From: an uncultured Verrucomicrobiae bacterium
GTDB taxonomy: Bacteria; Verrucomicrobiota; Verrucomicrobiia; Limisphaerales; AAA164-E04
Assembly: GCA_951813855.1 (NCBI GenBank)
Contig: OX638380.1
Span: 3,798,876-3,862,875, forward strand
Direction: 5' to 3'
Length of the DNA stretch: 64,000 nt
Shown here: positions 26,475 through 34,739 of the stretch, piece after piece
How positions within the stretch are numbered: position 1 is the stretch's first letter
Layout: each line of letters opens with the position of its first letter
Made by a program: the position numbers and the translations under genes
The notes under the pieces: generated by a model
Databases searched by the model: none
What the model saw: the letters and a program-made list of their open reading frames with translations, nothing else
Told to the model about the DNA's origin: nothing

Positions 26475-28025
26475 CTGACGAATCCCCACGAATTTCTGCG
26501 CAAAACCCTTGATTTTCAAGGGTTTCAGGAAAAAAGTGACCCAGTGCTTCCCACTGACCAAGTGCCCTGGTTACACGTGTCAATGCGGGTATCAACCCCT
26601 ATTCGGGCAGTCATCATGCATGCATTGACATTGTTTCGTAACTGTTTCAGTGACGCAAGCCTGTGGTGCCCCAAAGCGTAAGTCGTTGATTACCAACGAC
26701 TTACGCAAAATTCTAAAAAGCTTGACTCTGATCAACAGTTCACATTCAATGTGCCGAACCGGACATTGTCCTTTGATCAGAGAAGATTATGCATGTATTG
26801 ACTGTGTTGACTATGTTGCGTTGCTGGATTGCCGATTACGCCATAATTGGCCACAAGGCTCGGGTCGAAGCTCTGCTAGCGGCAGTGATCGCGCTGCTCA
26901 AAGGCGACACCCTGACGCTGACAACGCTGGGGCGCAACCGAGACGGGTCGGCGCTATCCAAGCACAAAATCAAGGCGATTGACCGACTACTCGGCAATTA
27001 TCACCTGTACAAAGAACTGACGAGATTCTATACCGCCATGGCTGCGACATTGCTGATGAATATCAGAAAACCAGTGATTCTCGTCGACTGGGCAGATACA
27101 GGGGTCACGACCAACAAAAAGTTGATGATACTCAGAGCAGCGGTACCTGTCAAAGGACGGTCGATGGTCATCTACGAAGAAGTGCATCCTGAACGCAAAT
27201 ACAACAACGACAAAGTTCACAGAACGTTCATTCGGAGGCTTATGTCCTTGTTACCGAAAGGCTGCAAACCCATCGTGGTTACAGATGCAGGATACCGTGT
27301 GCCATGGTATCAAGACGTGTTGGATCATGGGGGACATTTCCTCGGACGTGTACGAGGCAAAGTCATGTATCAAGACCCGGAGACAAAGGACTGGAGCCTG
27401 ATTTCAACGCTCTACGCCAAGGCCACAGCCCGCATTCGACATATCGGATCGACATGCTTGACAGTCACCAAATGCTTCAGCTGCAAACTGTATCTGGTGA
27501 GGGGCCAACAACGAAAGACCGGGAAGAAAAGAACTGCCAGGAACAAATCCAGGGATGCAAAATACCTGCTCAGTTACAAAACCCCATGGCTTCTAGCCAC
27601 CTCATTGCCGCATGAACGAGGAACCGCAAAACTCATCAAGCGGATCTACTCACAGCGAATGCAGATCGAAGAAAATTTCCGGGATTTGAAGAGTCACCGC
27701 TTCGGTTTTGGGCTCCGCGATGCCTATACCAAGAGTCCTGAGCGTGGTGCCATCCTTCTCCTCATAGCTGCCGTTGCCACATTGGCGCTCTGGCTTCTGG
27801 GATTTGCTGGAACAACTCGTGGAATAGCAAGACATTTTCAAGCCAATACCATTCGAAATCGAGCAGTTCTTTCCATAGTGTATCTGGGAAAAGAGGTGTG
27901 GAAAAATCAGAAGTTTATATTCACACTGGAAGAACTGAACCAAGCAATGGAACATCTGAAAAAACTGTTGTTTGAGGAGTCTCAATATGTTTGAAACCGT
28001 CAAAAAATTCGAGGGGATCCTTTAG
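26475..28025 (+). mobile_element. IS4-family (IS10-group) insertion sequence, complete, 1551 bp
   Basis: Left end CTGACGAATCCCCACGAATT. The right end read in reverse is CTAAAGGATCCCCTCGAATT, an imperfect terminal repeat similar to the IS10 ends (CTGATGAATCCCC). It carries one transposase gene and sits between perfect 9-base duplications inside the ABC permease gene. The element appears complete and recently arrived. Confidence 0.95.
26789..27994 (+). CDS. IS4-family transposase (IS10-like)
   Basis: 401 residues, nearly the same length as IS10 transposase. LTLTTLGRNRDGSALSKHK, KAIDRLLGN, VDWADT (first Asp), VVTDAGYRVPWY (second Asp), RVRGKVMYQD, and the Y-x2-R-x3-E-x6-K signature in YSQRMQIEENFRDLK (catalytic Glu) follow in the expected order. 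The frame is intact and the enzyme is probably active. Confidence 0.97.
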   Translation: MHVLTVLTMLRCWIADYAIIGHKARVEALLAAVIALLKGDTLTLTTLGRNRDGSALSKHKIKAIDRLLGNYHLYKELTRFYTAMAATLLMNIRKPVILVDWADTGVTTNKKLMILRAAVPVKGRSMVIYEEVHPERKYNNDKVHRTFIRRLMSLLPKGCKPIVVTDAGYRVPWYQDVLDHGGHFLGRVRGKVMYQDPETKDWSLISTLYAKATARIRHIGSTCLTVTKCFSCKLYLVRGQQRKTGKKRTARNKSRDAKYLLSYKTPWLLATSLPHERGTAKLIKRIYSQRMQIEENFRDLKSHRFGFGLRDAYTKSPERGAILLLIAAVATLALWLLGFAGTTRGIARHFQANTIRNRAVLSIVYLGKEVWKNQKFIFTLEELNQAMEHLKKLLFEESQYV

Positions 28026-28034
28026 GTTTTACAT
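28026..28034 (+). repeat. Target site duplication, right copy (GTTTTACAT)
   Basis: Perfect copy of 26466-26474. Confidence 0.95.
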
Positions 28035-28606
28035 TCGGCAGTCTCCGCTATAATATTTTTGGTGTTGACGGCAAAGAATTTGGCTCTTTGGTGCTTTCTA
28101 ACATTTCGAGGCGTGATATTCTTCTGGGAAAAAATCTCGCGCTCTTACCATTGTTTTCCGTCACAATGGCAGGCATCCTAACGCCCTTATACTTTCTGTT
28201 GGAGATTCCGGTCATGTCCGTCATCAGCGCGATATTTCAATTTATCACCTACAATTTCGTTTTGTTTATGTTAGGTAATTATATTTCCATGAAGATGCCG
28301 TTTTGTACTAAATCTGATAATTTCCAATTACCGGTTAAGCAGATTCCGCTGTCAATGCGGCTATGTATTTTAATTATGGAATTACCGATTCCTTTACTGT
28401 TGATGTTCTTTCTTTCAATTCCCGCTTTCATCGAGATATTTAGCAGGCAAGCGGATTTTTTCTCGTTTCATTGGCACGCAATATTGTCCTTTCTGTTTGC
28501 GGTCGCAGCCTTGACGGCGTATAGCAAAGTTTTGACTCATCAAGGGGAATTGCTGTGGCGGCGGGAAAGAGCAATCCTGGACGTGGTCGCTGCAAAAGAA
28601 GATTGA
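28035..28606 (+). pseudogene. ABC-2 type permease, C-terminal part
   Basis: 190 codons continuing the gene split at 26474. The rejoined reading is SSFT-FGSLRYNIFGVDGKEF, then SNISRRDILLGKNLA and three to four membrane helices, ending VVAAKED. The phrase on interrupted membrane proteins of this type (FGSLRYNIFGVDG, then LVLSNISRRDILLGKN) is typical of exporter permeases with large ABC-2 folds. It has no own ribosome-binding site; a GTG at 28088 could start a shorter product. Confidence 0.88.
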
Positions 28607-28725
28607 GCAGTGTGGCTAGGCATGTTTTCCGGTGAAATGATCAGATTATAAAATTGGACAATTACCGATGCTTGTTCCGGACTGGTCTATTCCGCTGGAG
28701 AGTTTCCTGCGGCATGTGACATATA

Positions 28726-28750
28726 TCAATCATTGCAAAAGTAATGTCAT
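28726..28750 (+). repeat. Left terminal inverted repeat of the IS630 element
   Basis: Perfect inverse match to 29853-29877. Confidence 0.92.
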
Positions 28751-28799
28751 AATTGATCAGGAATTTATTAATCCGAAAAATGAAAAATATTTGTTTTTT

Positions 28800-29825
28800 T
28801 TGCAATGTTTTTGTATTGCTAATGTCTATAAAGACGTCAACGATAAACCAACTCAATCTTCTTGTAATCACTATACCTATGAACTAAGAACAACTGCGGT
28901 AGATGCAGTTAAAAATGGTTCTACCGTAGCTGAAGTTGTCAGTGTAATGGGTATGTCAGCACGCACAGTATTTTGCTGGCTCGTTTGATTTTCGACTGGG
29001 AGTTACGAAGGACTCAAAGACAATCCTAAATCAGGACGTCCCCGTAAGATTACAGAAGAAATGGCTCAATGGTTATACAAAGCGGTGACCCTGGGAAATC
29101 CCAAGCAATTTCAATTCGACTTTTGCCTGTGGAGTCTCAAAACCATGCAAGTGTTATTGAAACAACAATTCGGGGTGTCGTTTCACTTTTCCACCATCAG
29201 TCGATTGCTTCATTCTATGGGATTAACTCCCCAGCGCCCTATCCACAAATCTTACAAACAAAACCAGAAGAAAATCAGACGGTATTTCGAGATGTTTTCA
29301 GGCTTGAAACAACGAGCTGAGCAAAAGAATGCCCTAATTCTCTTTTTGGATGAAGCGTCAGTCCGAGCTGATTATCATCGAGGAACCACTTGGTCTCGAA
29401 TAGGTGTCACGCCGGTAGTTCGAGATGCCGGGGATCGTTATTCGATTAAACTGGTTTCAGCCATATCCGCTGACGGGCGGATGATATTTAACATTTTTAA
29501 AGGAAAAATAAATGCCCAGCGTTTTTGTGAGTTTTTATCGAAACTCTCTAAGGATGTGAAGCGGAAAATAATTATTGTTTGTGATAACGCCAGCTATCAT
29601 AAAGCAGAGTATACCCAAGAGTTCGTAGCCGAAAACGATAGTATTGAAATGAGATATCTTCCTCCATACAGCCCTGAATTAAATCCCGATGAGCAGGTTT
29701 GGAACCATTTAAAGCAAATATTAGCTAAAATAATGATACCCAACAAAAAGACGATGCAACAGAAAATTCAAAAACGTTATGCAATTTATCCAAAAGAAAA
29801 TGGGAATGGTCCAATCATATTTTAA
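28800..29825 (+). pseudogene. IS630-family transposase with one in-frame TGA
   Basis: The same reading frame runs from about 28800 to 29825, broken only by TGA at 28986-28988 (WLV-stop-FSTGSYEGLKDNPKSGRPRK). N-terminal helix-turn-helix: YTYELRTTAVDAVKNG and VSVMGMSARTVFCW. The DDE core has LILFLDEASVRADY, IIVCDNASYHKAE and PPYSPELNPDEQVWNHLK. The start is unclear; a TTG at 28800 is one option. The ends of the element are perfect, so it could still be moved in trans. Confidence 0.88.
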
Positions 29826-29852
29826 ATTGGATGATACTCGATATATAATTAC

Positions 29853-29877
29853 ATGACATTACTTTTGCAATGATTGA
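29853..29877 (+). repeat. Right terminal inverted repeat of the IS630 element
   Basis: Perfect inverse match to 28726-28750. Confidence 0.92.
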
Positions 29878-29879
29878 TA

Positions 29880-30619
29880 GCTCCCGGATTAATGTGAAAA
29901 AATTCGCCCGAAATAACGTGGCGAATAACAGACGGTTTGCCCTTGGAAGCGCACCGTTGGTGCGACCGGTTCAATGGTTGGGCGATGATCCCAATCTGTC
30001 GAAAGTCCGTGGAGGAGACCGATCACTCGAAATCTTTCGATTTTTCGTGTTGTTTCCCGGATTATTTTGGTCAAAAACGGTCGTTTTGTCCCACGCTTTC
30101 TTATATCGTTCTGGTGCGCTTCCGGTCTTTGAAGGCGCGAATCAAGGAGTTTTTTTCCAAGCAGTTTGTTTTCAAGTAGCGTTGATATCCTTGGTCTGAC
30201 GTTGTCATGTCGGCGATGCGCCGTAGAAGTCACCAGAGTCGAAATTACCGGCACCATGGTGCGATCCAACGGTAGCCTATTCCGAATGATGGCCGCCCGT
30301 TCCCGGAAAACTGTCGTTGGCATCCGGTTGCCCGTTTCCATCCTTGAAACCCTTGCCAATCCTCGCCGCTTCAACGCGGTTATCGACTGCCGTATTACTA
30401 ACCAAGTCTTCCTCCTGTTGCAGCCAAAAATAATCCGGGACATTTGGCTCAAATGAATTTGAAAAACAACATCCCGGAGGCCTTAAACTACGGTCGCTAC
30501 GTTCCCATTGTTTGGGGCCTCTGGGAATCCACTCCTACACCACCAAATGGGACACAAGCCCATGGACCGCTGGCGAGTCCTGAACGGATCATGCGCAGCA
30601 GCAGACCGTCATGCATGAA
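29880..30619. other. Mosaic of IS256-unit fragments, no intact gene
   Basis: The block 29974-30043 is an inverted copy of the left interior of the twin unit (21169-21238). The block 30143-30184 matches its right arm (about 23872-23922) in direct orientation. The block 30470-30558 is an inverted left end with the outer boundary at 30558. From about 30568 the sequence matches the right arm again (24103-24150). An inverted pair, CCCGGATTATTTTGG at 30056 and its complement near 30427-30443, brackets a further 390 bases. Short open frames here have no recognisable product. Confidence 0.6.
30470..30558 (-). repeat. Left end of a third IS256-type unit, inverted
   Basis: Read on the minus strand it begins GCTTGTGTCCCATTTGGTGG and continues TGTAGGAGTGGATTCCC and GGCCCCAAACAATGGGAACG, matching copy B at 36992-37075. 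It preserves the full inverted-repeat sequence that copy A has lost. Confidence 0.7.
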
Positions 30620-30629
30620 CCCCCCAAGG
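30568..30629 (+). repeat. Right-arm fragment of a further IS256-type unit, proximal piece
   Basis: Matches 24103-24158 and 40021-40078 of copies A and B. It continues at 32804 after the ISAs1 element; the two pieces are separated only by that insertion. Confidence 0.7.
30620..30629 (+). repeat. Target site duplication, left copy (CCCCCCAAGG)
   Basis: Ten bases identical to 32794-32803 on the far side of the ISAs1 element. Confidence 0.93.
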
Positions 30630-32793
30630 CAGGACTTTTTTATGCTAATAATTTTTGATCGACGATCGTTTTTTTCAGTGTCGAGCGGAGTATTTCGATT
30701 CGTCGGAAAAACTGTTTTTCCGAATTATGCTTCGAGTTAGGCGGCGATTGCCGATTGAGACGAGTTTCAGCCGGACAGGAGACTAAACCGGTGCGAGTAT
30801 CGGTCAAACGATCAATTCACCGACCGAATCAGCAAGGAGGAAGCGTCGATAATCAGGAAGGTCGGGTCAGTTTTTTTTCGGACGTTTAAACGGGGTGGTT
30901 TTCGTGACGGCTCGCAACCCTTGGTTCCGATTCGCCTGAAAATCGTCAGTAGCTTCGGCCATATTAGAGTGTTCCGACTGGAGAATGATCGCCAAGGCCA
31001 GGTTGTTGAAGAGGGCATTATTCGTCGGCCCATGGCGAGTTCGCATGAGACAATCATCTTCGCCGAAAATCCCGTCGCGACGGCGGTGATTGCCGTTTTC
31101 TACCGTCCAATGTCCCCGATTGAGTGACAACAATCGTTGAGCGTCGGCAGCCTCTGGAGGCAACGAAGTGACGCCGTAAGCATATTCCACGGTCTCGGGC
31201 CCACCGTTCAAATGATGGCGATGTCGAATGATCTGAAAGACTTGGAGGACATGCGGTAATTTGACGGCTCCGGGAAGGGGTTCATAGGTTTGAATGCTCC
31301 GTTGATCGATGCGGCCATGTCCTTTCTCCGGGTTTTCGGTGAACCGGTCCTGGGCCACTCGATCCCAATCCAGGCTGGTCAAAAATTGAGAGAGTTCGGG
31401 GTTGTTCTCCTTAACCGTGAAGAGAAAATGGGCTCCGTTAACCAACACGATGGCATCGGCCATGACTCGGTTAGTATGGAGCGCATCGATCGTAATGATG
31501 GCTCCCCGGATATCGACATCCTCCAAGAGAGCCGCCATCGCCGCCTGTTCGCCGCCTTGGTCTCGGCAAATGCGAACGGCGAGGGGCACCGCATCTTGAT
31601 GGCGCACGAGGATGACGGTCTCGAAATGGTCTTTGCTGTTGCGATTAGCTCCGTTGATCCGCTTCCCGTCAGCAGCCAAGGCTTCCAGGGGTTGTCGAGT
31701 CAATTGGGCCGTTACCCAGCGGTGAGTTACCGTTTGCAACGCTTCCGGATCCGTCTCGGTCATGACCCGGTGAATCGTCGCGAGAGACGGGGCCACGCAA
31801 CGGCCCTTGGGGTGGCGCCACGCCCCGAGAGTCTGCAATTGGTTTGGCGTCATTTTTTGGGCGTAACGCGAAGTCGCCAAGGGGCCGACCTTGCCGGCCA
31901 ATCGAGCTAAGATGCAGATAGCGAGGACCATTTCCAGTCGATGTTTGCGTCCTTGGGCCCGGCGAAAATCAGCCGTTTCCGCTAGCAGTTGCACCAATGA
32001 TTTCAACTGTTTCGGGGACGTTTCTACCCGATGCACCTGGGGGCCCCAAGACGGATCGTCCTGGCGGTTCCTTAATCGAGAACAGGCTTGGGGCCGCAAG
32101 GGATAAACGTACCTTTCCTTCCGTTTATTGTGCCGGGCGGTATAGCGTCCGTTGCTGCGAGCGTAGCCTTTCGATTGCCCTGCCGCCCGCCAATTCCCCG
32201 CGCGATAGATCGTGCCCGAGAAGTATCGAGGATCGACGAAAGTTTCGGCCAATTCCAGCGGATGACCCCAGGTCCGTTGCCAATCGGCACTCAGCCGGCG
32301 CAGCATTTTGGCCATGACGCAACTCCCCAGATTGCGCACTTCGCCCTTCTCGGTAAGCAGGAGGAATCGGGTATTGTTGGCAATCAAATGCCGCCGACGA
32401 AACTGCTCTCGAGTTTTCCACCCGAGCCACTTGTCTCGTGGGCGACACTTGAACACTCCGCTTTGCCAGCCGGCTAAAGCCAACCACCGGCCTTGGTACT
32501 CGGCAACATAACGCAGCCCGCGTCCGGCAAACCCTTTGAAACCCAAGCGATGGTTCTGATCCATCAGCGAATCCCAGCGTCTTCGCTCGCTGCTCTTCAC
32601 CAATCGAACGGTCACCAGCTTGAGGTTGATTTTGGCGTCCCTGAGGAACCAATAACGACCAGAGAGTGAAAAAGTCAGCTTTATTTTCCCATTTCGAAGA
32701 CGCTGAAGTTTCGGCTCTCTGGTGAAGGGAAAAAGCGAATATGGCTCGAAATCGGTGACACGGACCACAAGCGATTAGCGTGAAAAAACCCTG
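30630..32793 (-). mobile_element. ISAs1-type element with DUF4338-transposase fusion, 2164 bp
   Basis: Ends: CAGGACTTTTTTATGCTAAT on the left and, in reverse, CAGGGTTTTTTCACGCTAAT on the right, matching 16 of 20. The CAGGG start is typical of the ISAs1 family. Perfect 10-base duplications flank it. It is inserted into the right arm of an IS256-type unit. One intact gene fills it. A 107-base solo copy of its left end is found at 3531. Confidence 0.93.
30867..32768 (-). CDS. Transposase: N-terminal DruA-like (DUF4338) domain fused to ISAs1 DDE domain
   Basis: 633 residues. Residues about 75-210 match the DUF4338/DruA pattern: YQGRWLALAGWQSGVFKCRPRD, LIANNTRFLLL, NLGSCVMAKMLRRL, LAETFVDPRYFSGTIYRAGNW, GQSKGYARSNGRY. 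From about 265 the ISAs1 transposase follows: HRLEMVLAICILARLAG, AADGKRINGAN (first Asp), ITIDALHTN (second Asp), RGHWTVENGNHRRRDGIFGEDD (Glu region). The gene starts with a GTG 25 bases inside the right end. DruA is named for the Druantia anti-phage system, but here the domain sits in a transposase with matching IS ends, so a role in transposition, perhaps end binding or regulation, is the simplest reading. Confidence 0.9.
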   Translation of the reverse strand: MVRVTDFEPYSLFPFTREPKLQRLRNGKIKLTFSLSGRYWFLRDAKINLKLVTVRLVKSSERRRWDSLMDQNHRLGFKGFAGRGLRYVAEYQGRWLALAGWQSGVFKCRPRDKWLGWKTREQFRRRHLIANNTRFLLLTEKGEVRNLGSCVMAKMLRRLSADWQRTWGHPLELAETFVDPRYFSGTIYRAGNWRAAGQSKGYARSNGRYTARHNKRKERYVYPLRPQACSRLRNRQDDPSWGPQVHRVETSPKQLKSLVQLLAETADFRRAQGRKHRLEMVLAICILARLAGKVGPLATSRYAQKMTPNQLQTLGAWRHPKGRCVAPSLATIHRVMTETDPEALQTVTHRWVTAQLTRQPLEALAADGKRINGANRNSKDHFETVILVRHQDAVPLAVRICRDQGGEQAAMAALLEDVDIRGAIITIDALHTNRVMADAIVLVNGAHFLFTVKENNPELSQFLTSLDWDRVAQDRFTENPEKGHGRIDQRSIQTYEPLPGAVKLPHVLQVFQIIRHRHHLNGGPETVEYAYGVTSLPPEAADAQRLLSLNRGHWTVENGNHRRRDGIFGEDDCLMRTRHGPTNNALFNNLALAIILQSEHSNMAEATDDFQANRNQGLRAVTKTTPFKRPKKN

Positions 32794-32803
32794 CCCCCCA
32801 AGG
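32794..32803 (+). repeat. Target site duplication, right copy (CCCCCCAAGG)
   Basis: Perfect copy of 30620-30629. Confidence 0.93.
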
Positions 32804-32974
32804 CGTATTTCGGCCCACCAAAAAAGCCTTGTCAAAGATTCAGATTTCATCATGATGTCCCGAAATCCCGACGCGAGTCGGGGTGATGAAAAAAAACGAT
32901 ACGAAATTCGCCGAGGAGCCAGATTTTAATTGATTCGTCGAAAGGATGGTTACACCGCTATCAGGGACGCTAAC
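32804..32974 (+). repeat. Right end of an IS256-type unit, distal piece (copy D)
   Basis: It continues the fragment cut at 30629: TATTTCGGCCCACCAAAAAA, then the hairpin CCCGACGCGAGTCGGG, then a diverged terminal repeat TACACCGCTATCAGGGAC. It is more diverged from copies A and B than they are from each other. It ends 13 bases before the RCC1-repeat gene. Confidence 0.7.
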
Positions 32975-32987
32975 GAGAAAGAACCAC

Positions 32988-34739
32988 ATGAGGACGAAAT
33001 CGCGGCACATCACGGCTGTTTTAGGAACGGCCGCCATCATAGTCGCTACGCTTGCTCTGGAATTTGATATTGAGGCGTTGGATGCCGATAAAAACGAAGG
33101 CACCTCAGAAGCTACCCATGCTGAGTTCACTGCCTTTGCGGCGGGAAGCGAGCACACCGTGGCCTTGAGAACGGACGGTTCCGTGGTCGCTTGGGGGAGG
33201 AACAATTTCGGTCAAACGGAGGTGCCGGATGGACTGAAGGACGTGACGGCCATTGCGGCGGGATATCGTCACACAGTAGCCTTGAGAACGGACGGTTTCG
33301 TGGTTGCTTGGGGGGGGAACGAACACGGTGAAACGGAGGTGCCGAATGGCCTGAAGGACGTGACGGCTATTGCGGCGGGATTTGGTCACACCGTGGCCTT
33401 GAGAACGGACGGTTCCGTGGTCGCTTGGGGGCGGAACGTAGACGGTCAAACGGAGGTGCCGATTGGCCTGAAGGACGTGACGGCCGTTGCGGCGGGATTT
33501 GGTCACACCGTGGCCTTGAGAACGGACGGTTCCGTGGTCGCTTGGGGGAGAAACGATCAGGGTCAAACGGAAGTGCCGAATGGACTGAAAAACGTGACGG
33601 CCATTGCGGCGGGAGGCTATCGCACAGTGGCCTTGAAATCTGACGGATCCGTGGCCGCTTGGGGGTGGAACGAACACGGTGAAACGGAGGTGCTGAATGG
33701 CCTGAAGGACGTGACGGCTATTGCGGCGGGATTTGGTCACACCGTGGCCTTGAGAACGGACGGTTCCGTGGTCGCTTGGGGGTGGAACCTATCCGGTGAA
33801 ACGGAGGTGCCGAATGGACTAAAGGACGTGACGGCCATTGCGGCGGGAGGCTATCGCACAGTGGCCTTGAAATCGGACGGATCCGTGGTCGCTTGGGGGA
33901 ACAACACTTACGGTCTAACGGCTGTTTTGAATGGCCTGAAGGACGTGACGGCCATTGCGGCGGGATGGGAACACACCGTGGCCTTGAAATCTGACAGTTC
34001 CGTGGTCGCTTGGGGGAAAAACTCTGGCGGTCAAACGGAGGTGCCGAATGGACTGAAAAACGTGACGGCCATTGCGGCGGGAGACTTTCACACAGTGGCC
34101 TTGAAATCTGACGGTTCCGTGGTCGCTTGGGGGAAAAACTCTGGCGGTCAAACGGAGGTGCCGAATGGACTGAAGGACGTGACGGCCATTGCGGCGGGAA
34201 CGGAACACACCGTGGCCTTGAAATCTGACGGATCCGTGGTCGCTTGGGGGAACAACTCTTACGGTCTAACGGCTGTTTTGAATGGCCTGAAGAACGTGAC
34301 GGCCATTGCGGTGGGAGCCCATCACACCGTGGCCTTGAAATCTGACGGTTCCGTGGTCGCTTGGGGGAAAAACTCTTACGGTCAAACGGAGGTGCCGAAT
34401 GGACTGAAAAACGTGACGGCCATTGCGGCGGGAGGCTTTCACACCGTGGCCTTGAAATCTGACGGATCCGTGGTCGCTTGGGGGTGGAACGAATACGGTC
34501 AAACGGAGGTGCCGAATGGCCTGAAGGACGTGACGGCCATTGCGGCGGGAAGCGAGCACACCGTGGCCTTGAGAACGGACGGATCCGTGGTCGCTTGGGG
34601 GTGGAACGAATACGGTCAAACGGAGGTGCCGAATGGCCTGAAGGACGTGACGGCCATTGCGGCGGGATTTGGTCACACCGTGGCCTTGAGAACGGACAGT
34701 TCCGTGCTCGCTTGGGGGGGGGGAATTGATTTTGATTAG
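32988..34739 (+). CDS. Secreted RCC1-repeat protein (14 repeats, two predicted 7-bladed propellers)
   Basis: 583 residues from the ATG at 32988. An earlier in-frame start lies in the IS end. Residues about 5-30 are a signal peptide (HITAVLGTAAIIVATLALE). The rest is 14 units of 39 residues with the core VTAIAAG-xxH-TVAL-DGSVVAWG-N-GQTEVPNGLKD, which is the RCC1/BNR-like beta-propeller repeat. Fourteen units would make two seven-bladed propellers. Units differ mainly at two or three residues after AAG and three after WG, on an otherwise nearly constant frame. Two subtypes (ALRTDGS and ALKSDGS) alternate in blocks. The function is unknown; binding to a partner at the cell surface is the simplest guess. 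No neighbour explains it. Confidence 0.88.
   Translation: MRTKSRHITAVLGTAAIIVATLALEFDIEALDADKNEGTSEATHAEFTAFAAGSEHTVALRTDGSVVAWGRNNFGQTEVPDGLKDVTAIAAGYRHTVALRTDGFVVAWGGNEHGETEVPNGLKDVTAIAAGFGHTVALRTDGSVVAWGRNVDGQTEVPIGLKDVTAVAAGFGHTVALRTDGSVVAWGRNDQGQTEVPNGLKNVTAIAAGGYRTVALKSDGSVAAWGWNEHGETEVLNGLKDVTAIAAGFGHTVALRTDGSVVAWGWNLSGETEVPNGLKDVTAIAAGGYRTVALKSDGSVVAWGNNTYGLTAVLNGLKDVTAIAAGWEHTVALKSDSSVVAWGKNSGGQTEVPNGLKNVTAIAAGDFHTVALKSDGSVVAWGKNSGGQTEVPNGLKDVTAIAAGTEHTVALKSDGSVVAWGNNSYGLTAVLNGLKNVTAIAVGAHHTVALKSDGSVVAWGKNSYGQTEVPNGLKNVTAIAAGGFHTVALKSDGSVVAWGWNEYGQTEVPNGLKDVTAIAAGSEHTVALRTDGSVVAWGWNEYGQTEVPNGLKDVTAIAAGFGHTVALRTDSSVLAWGGGIDFD
33123..34736 (+). repeat. Tandem array of 117-bp coding repeats (13 full plus one partial)
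   Basis: The DNA repeats are very similar, including synonymous sites (for example GGTTCCGTGGTCGCTTGGGG recurs). This points to recent unequal exchange or gene conversion. It causes long spurious reading frames on the other strand. Confidence 0.92.

Larger units (their letters stand above)
28726..29877 (+). mobile_element. IS630-family element, 1152 bp, TA target
   Basis: The terminal inverted repeats are perfect for about 25 bases (TCAATCATTGCAAAAGTAAT and onward at both ends) and are flanked by TA on each side (28724-28725 and 29878-29879), the target duplication of the IS630/mariner group. Composition is strongly AT-rich compared with the chromosome. It carries one transposase gene with a single nonsense codon. 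Confidence 0.93.

Noticed and set aside
30867-32768. A Druantia anti-phage system
   Set aside because: Only a DUF4338 domain is present, fused to a transposase within clear IS ends. No DruB-E helicase or other partner genes are nearby.
33123-34736. Tandem repeat array as a CRISPR or minisatellite
   Set aside because: Units are 117 bases, contiguous, in frame, and encode a beta-propeller repeat. There are no spacers.
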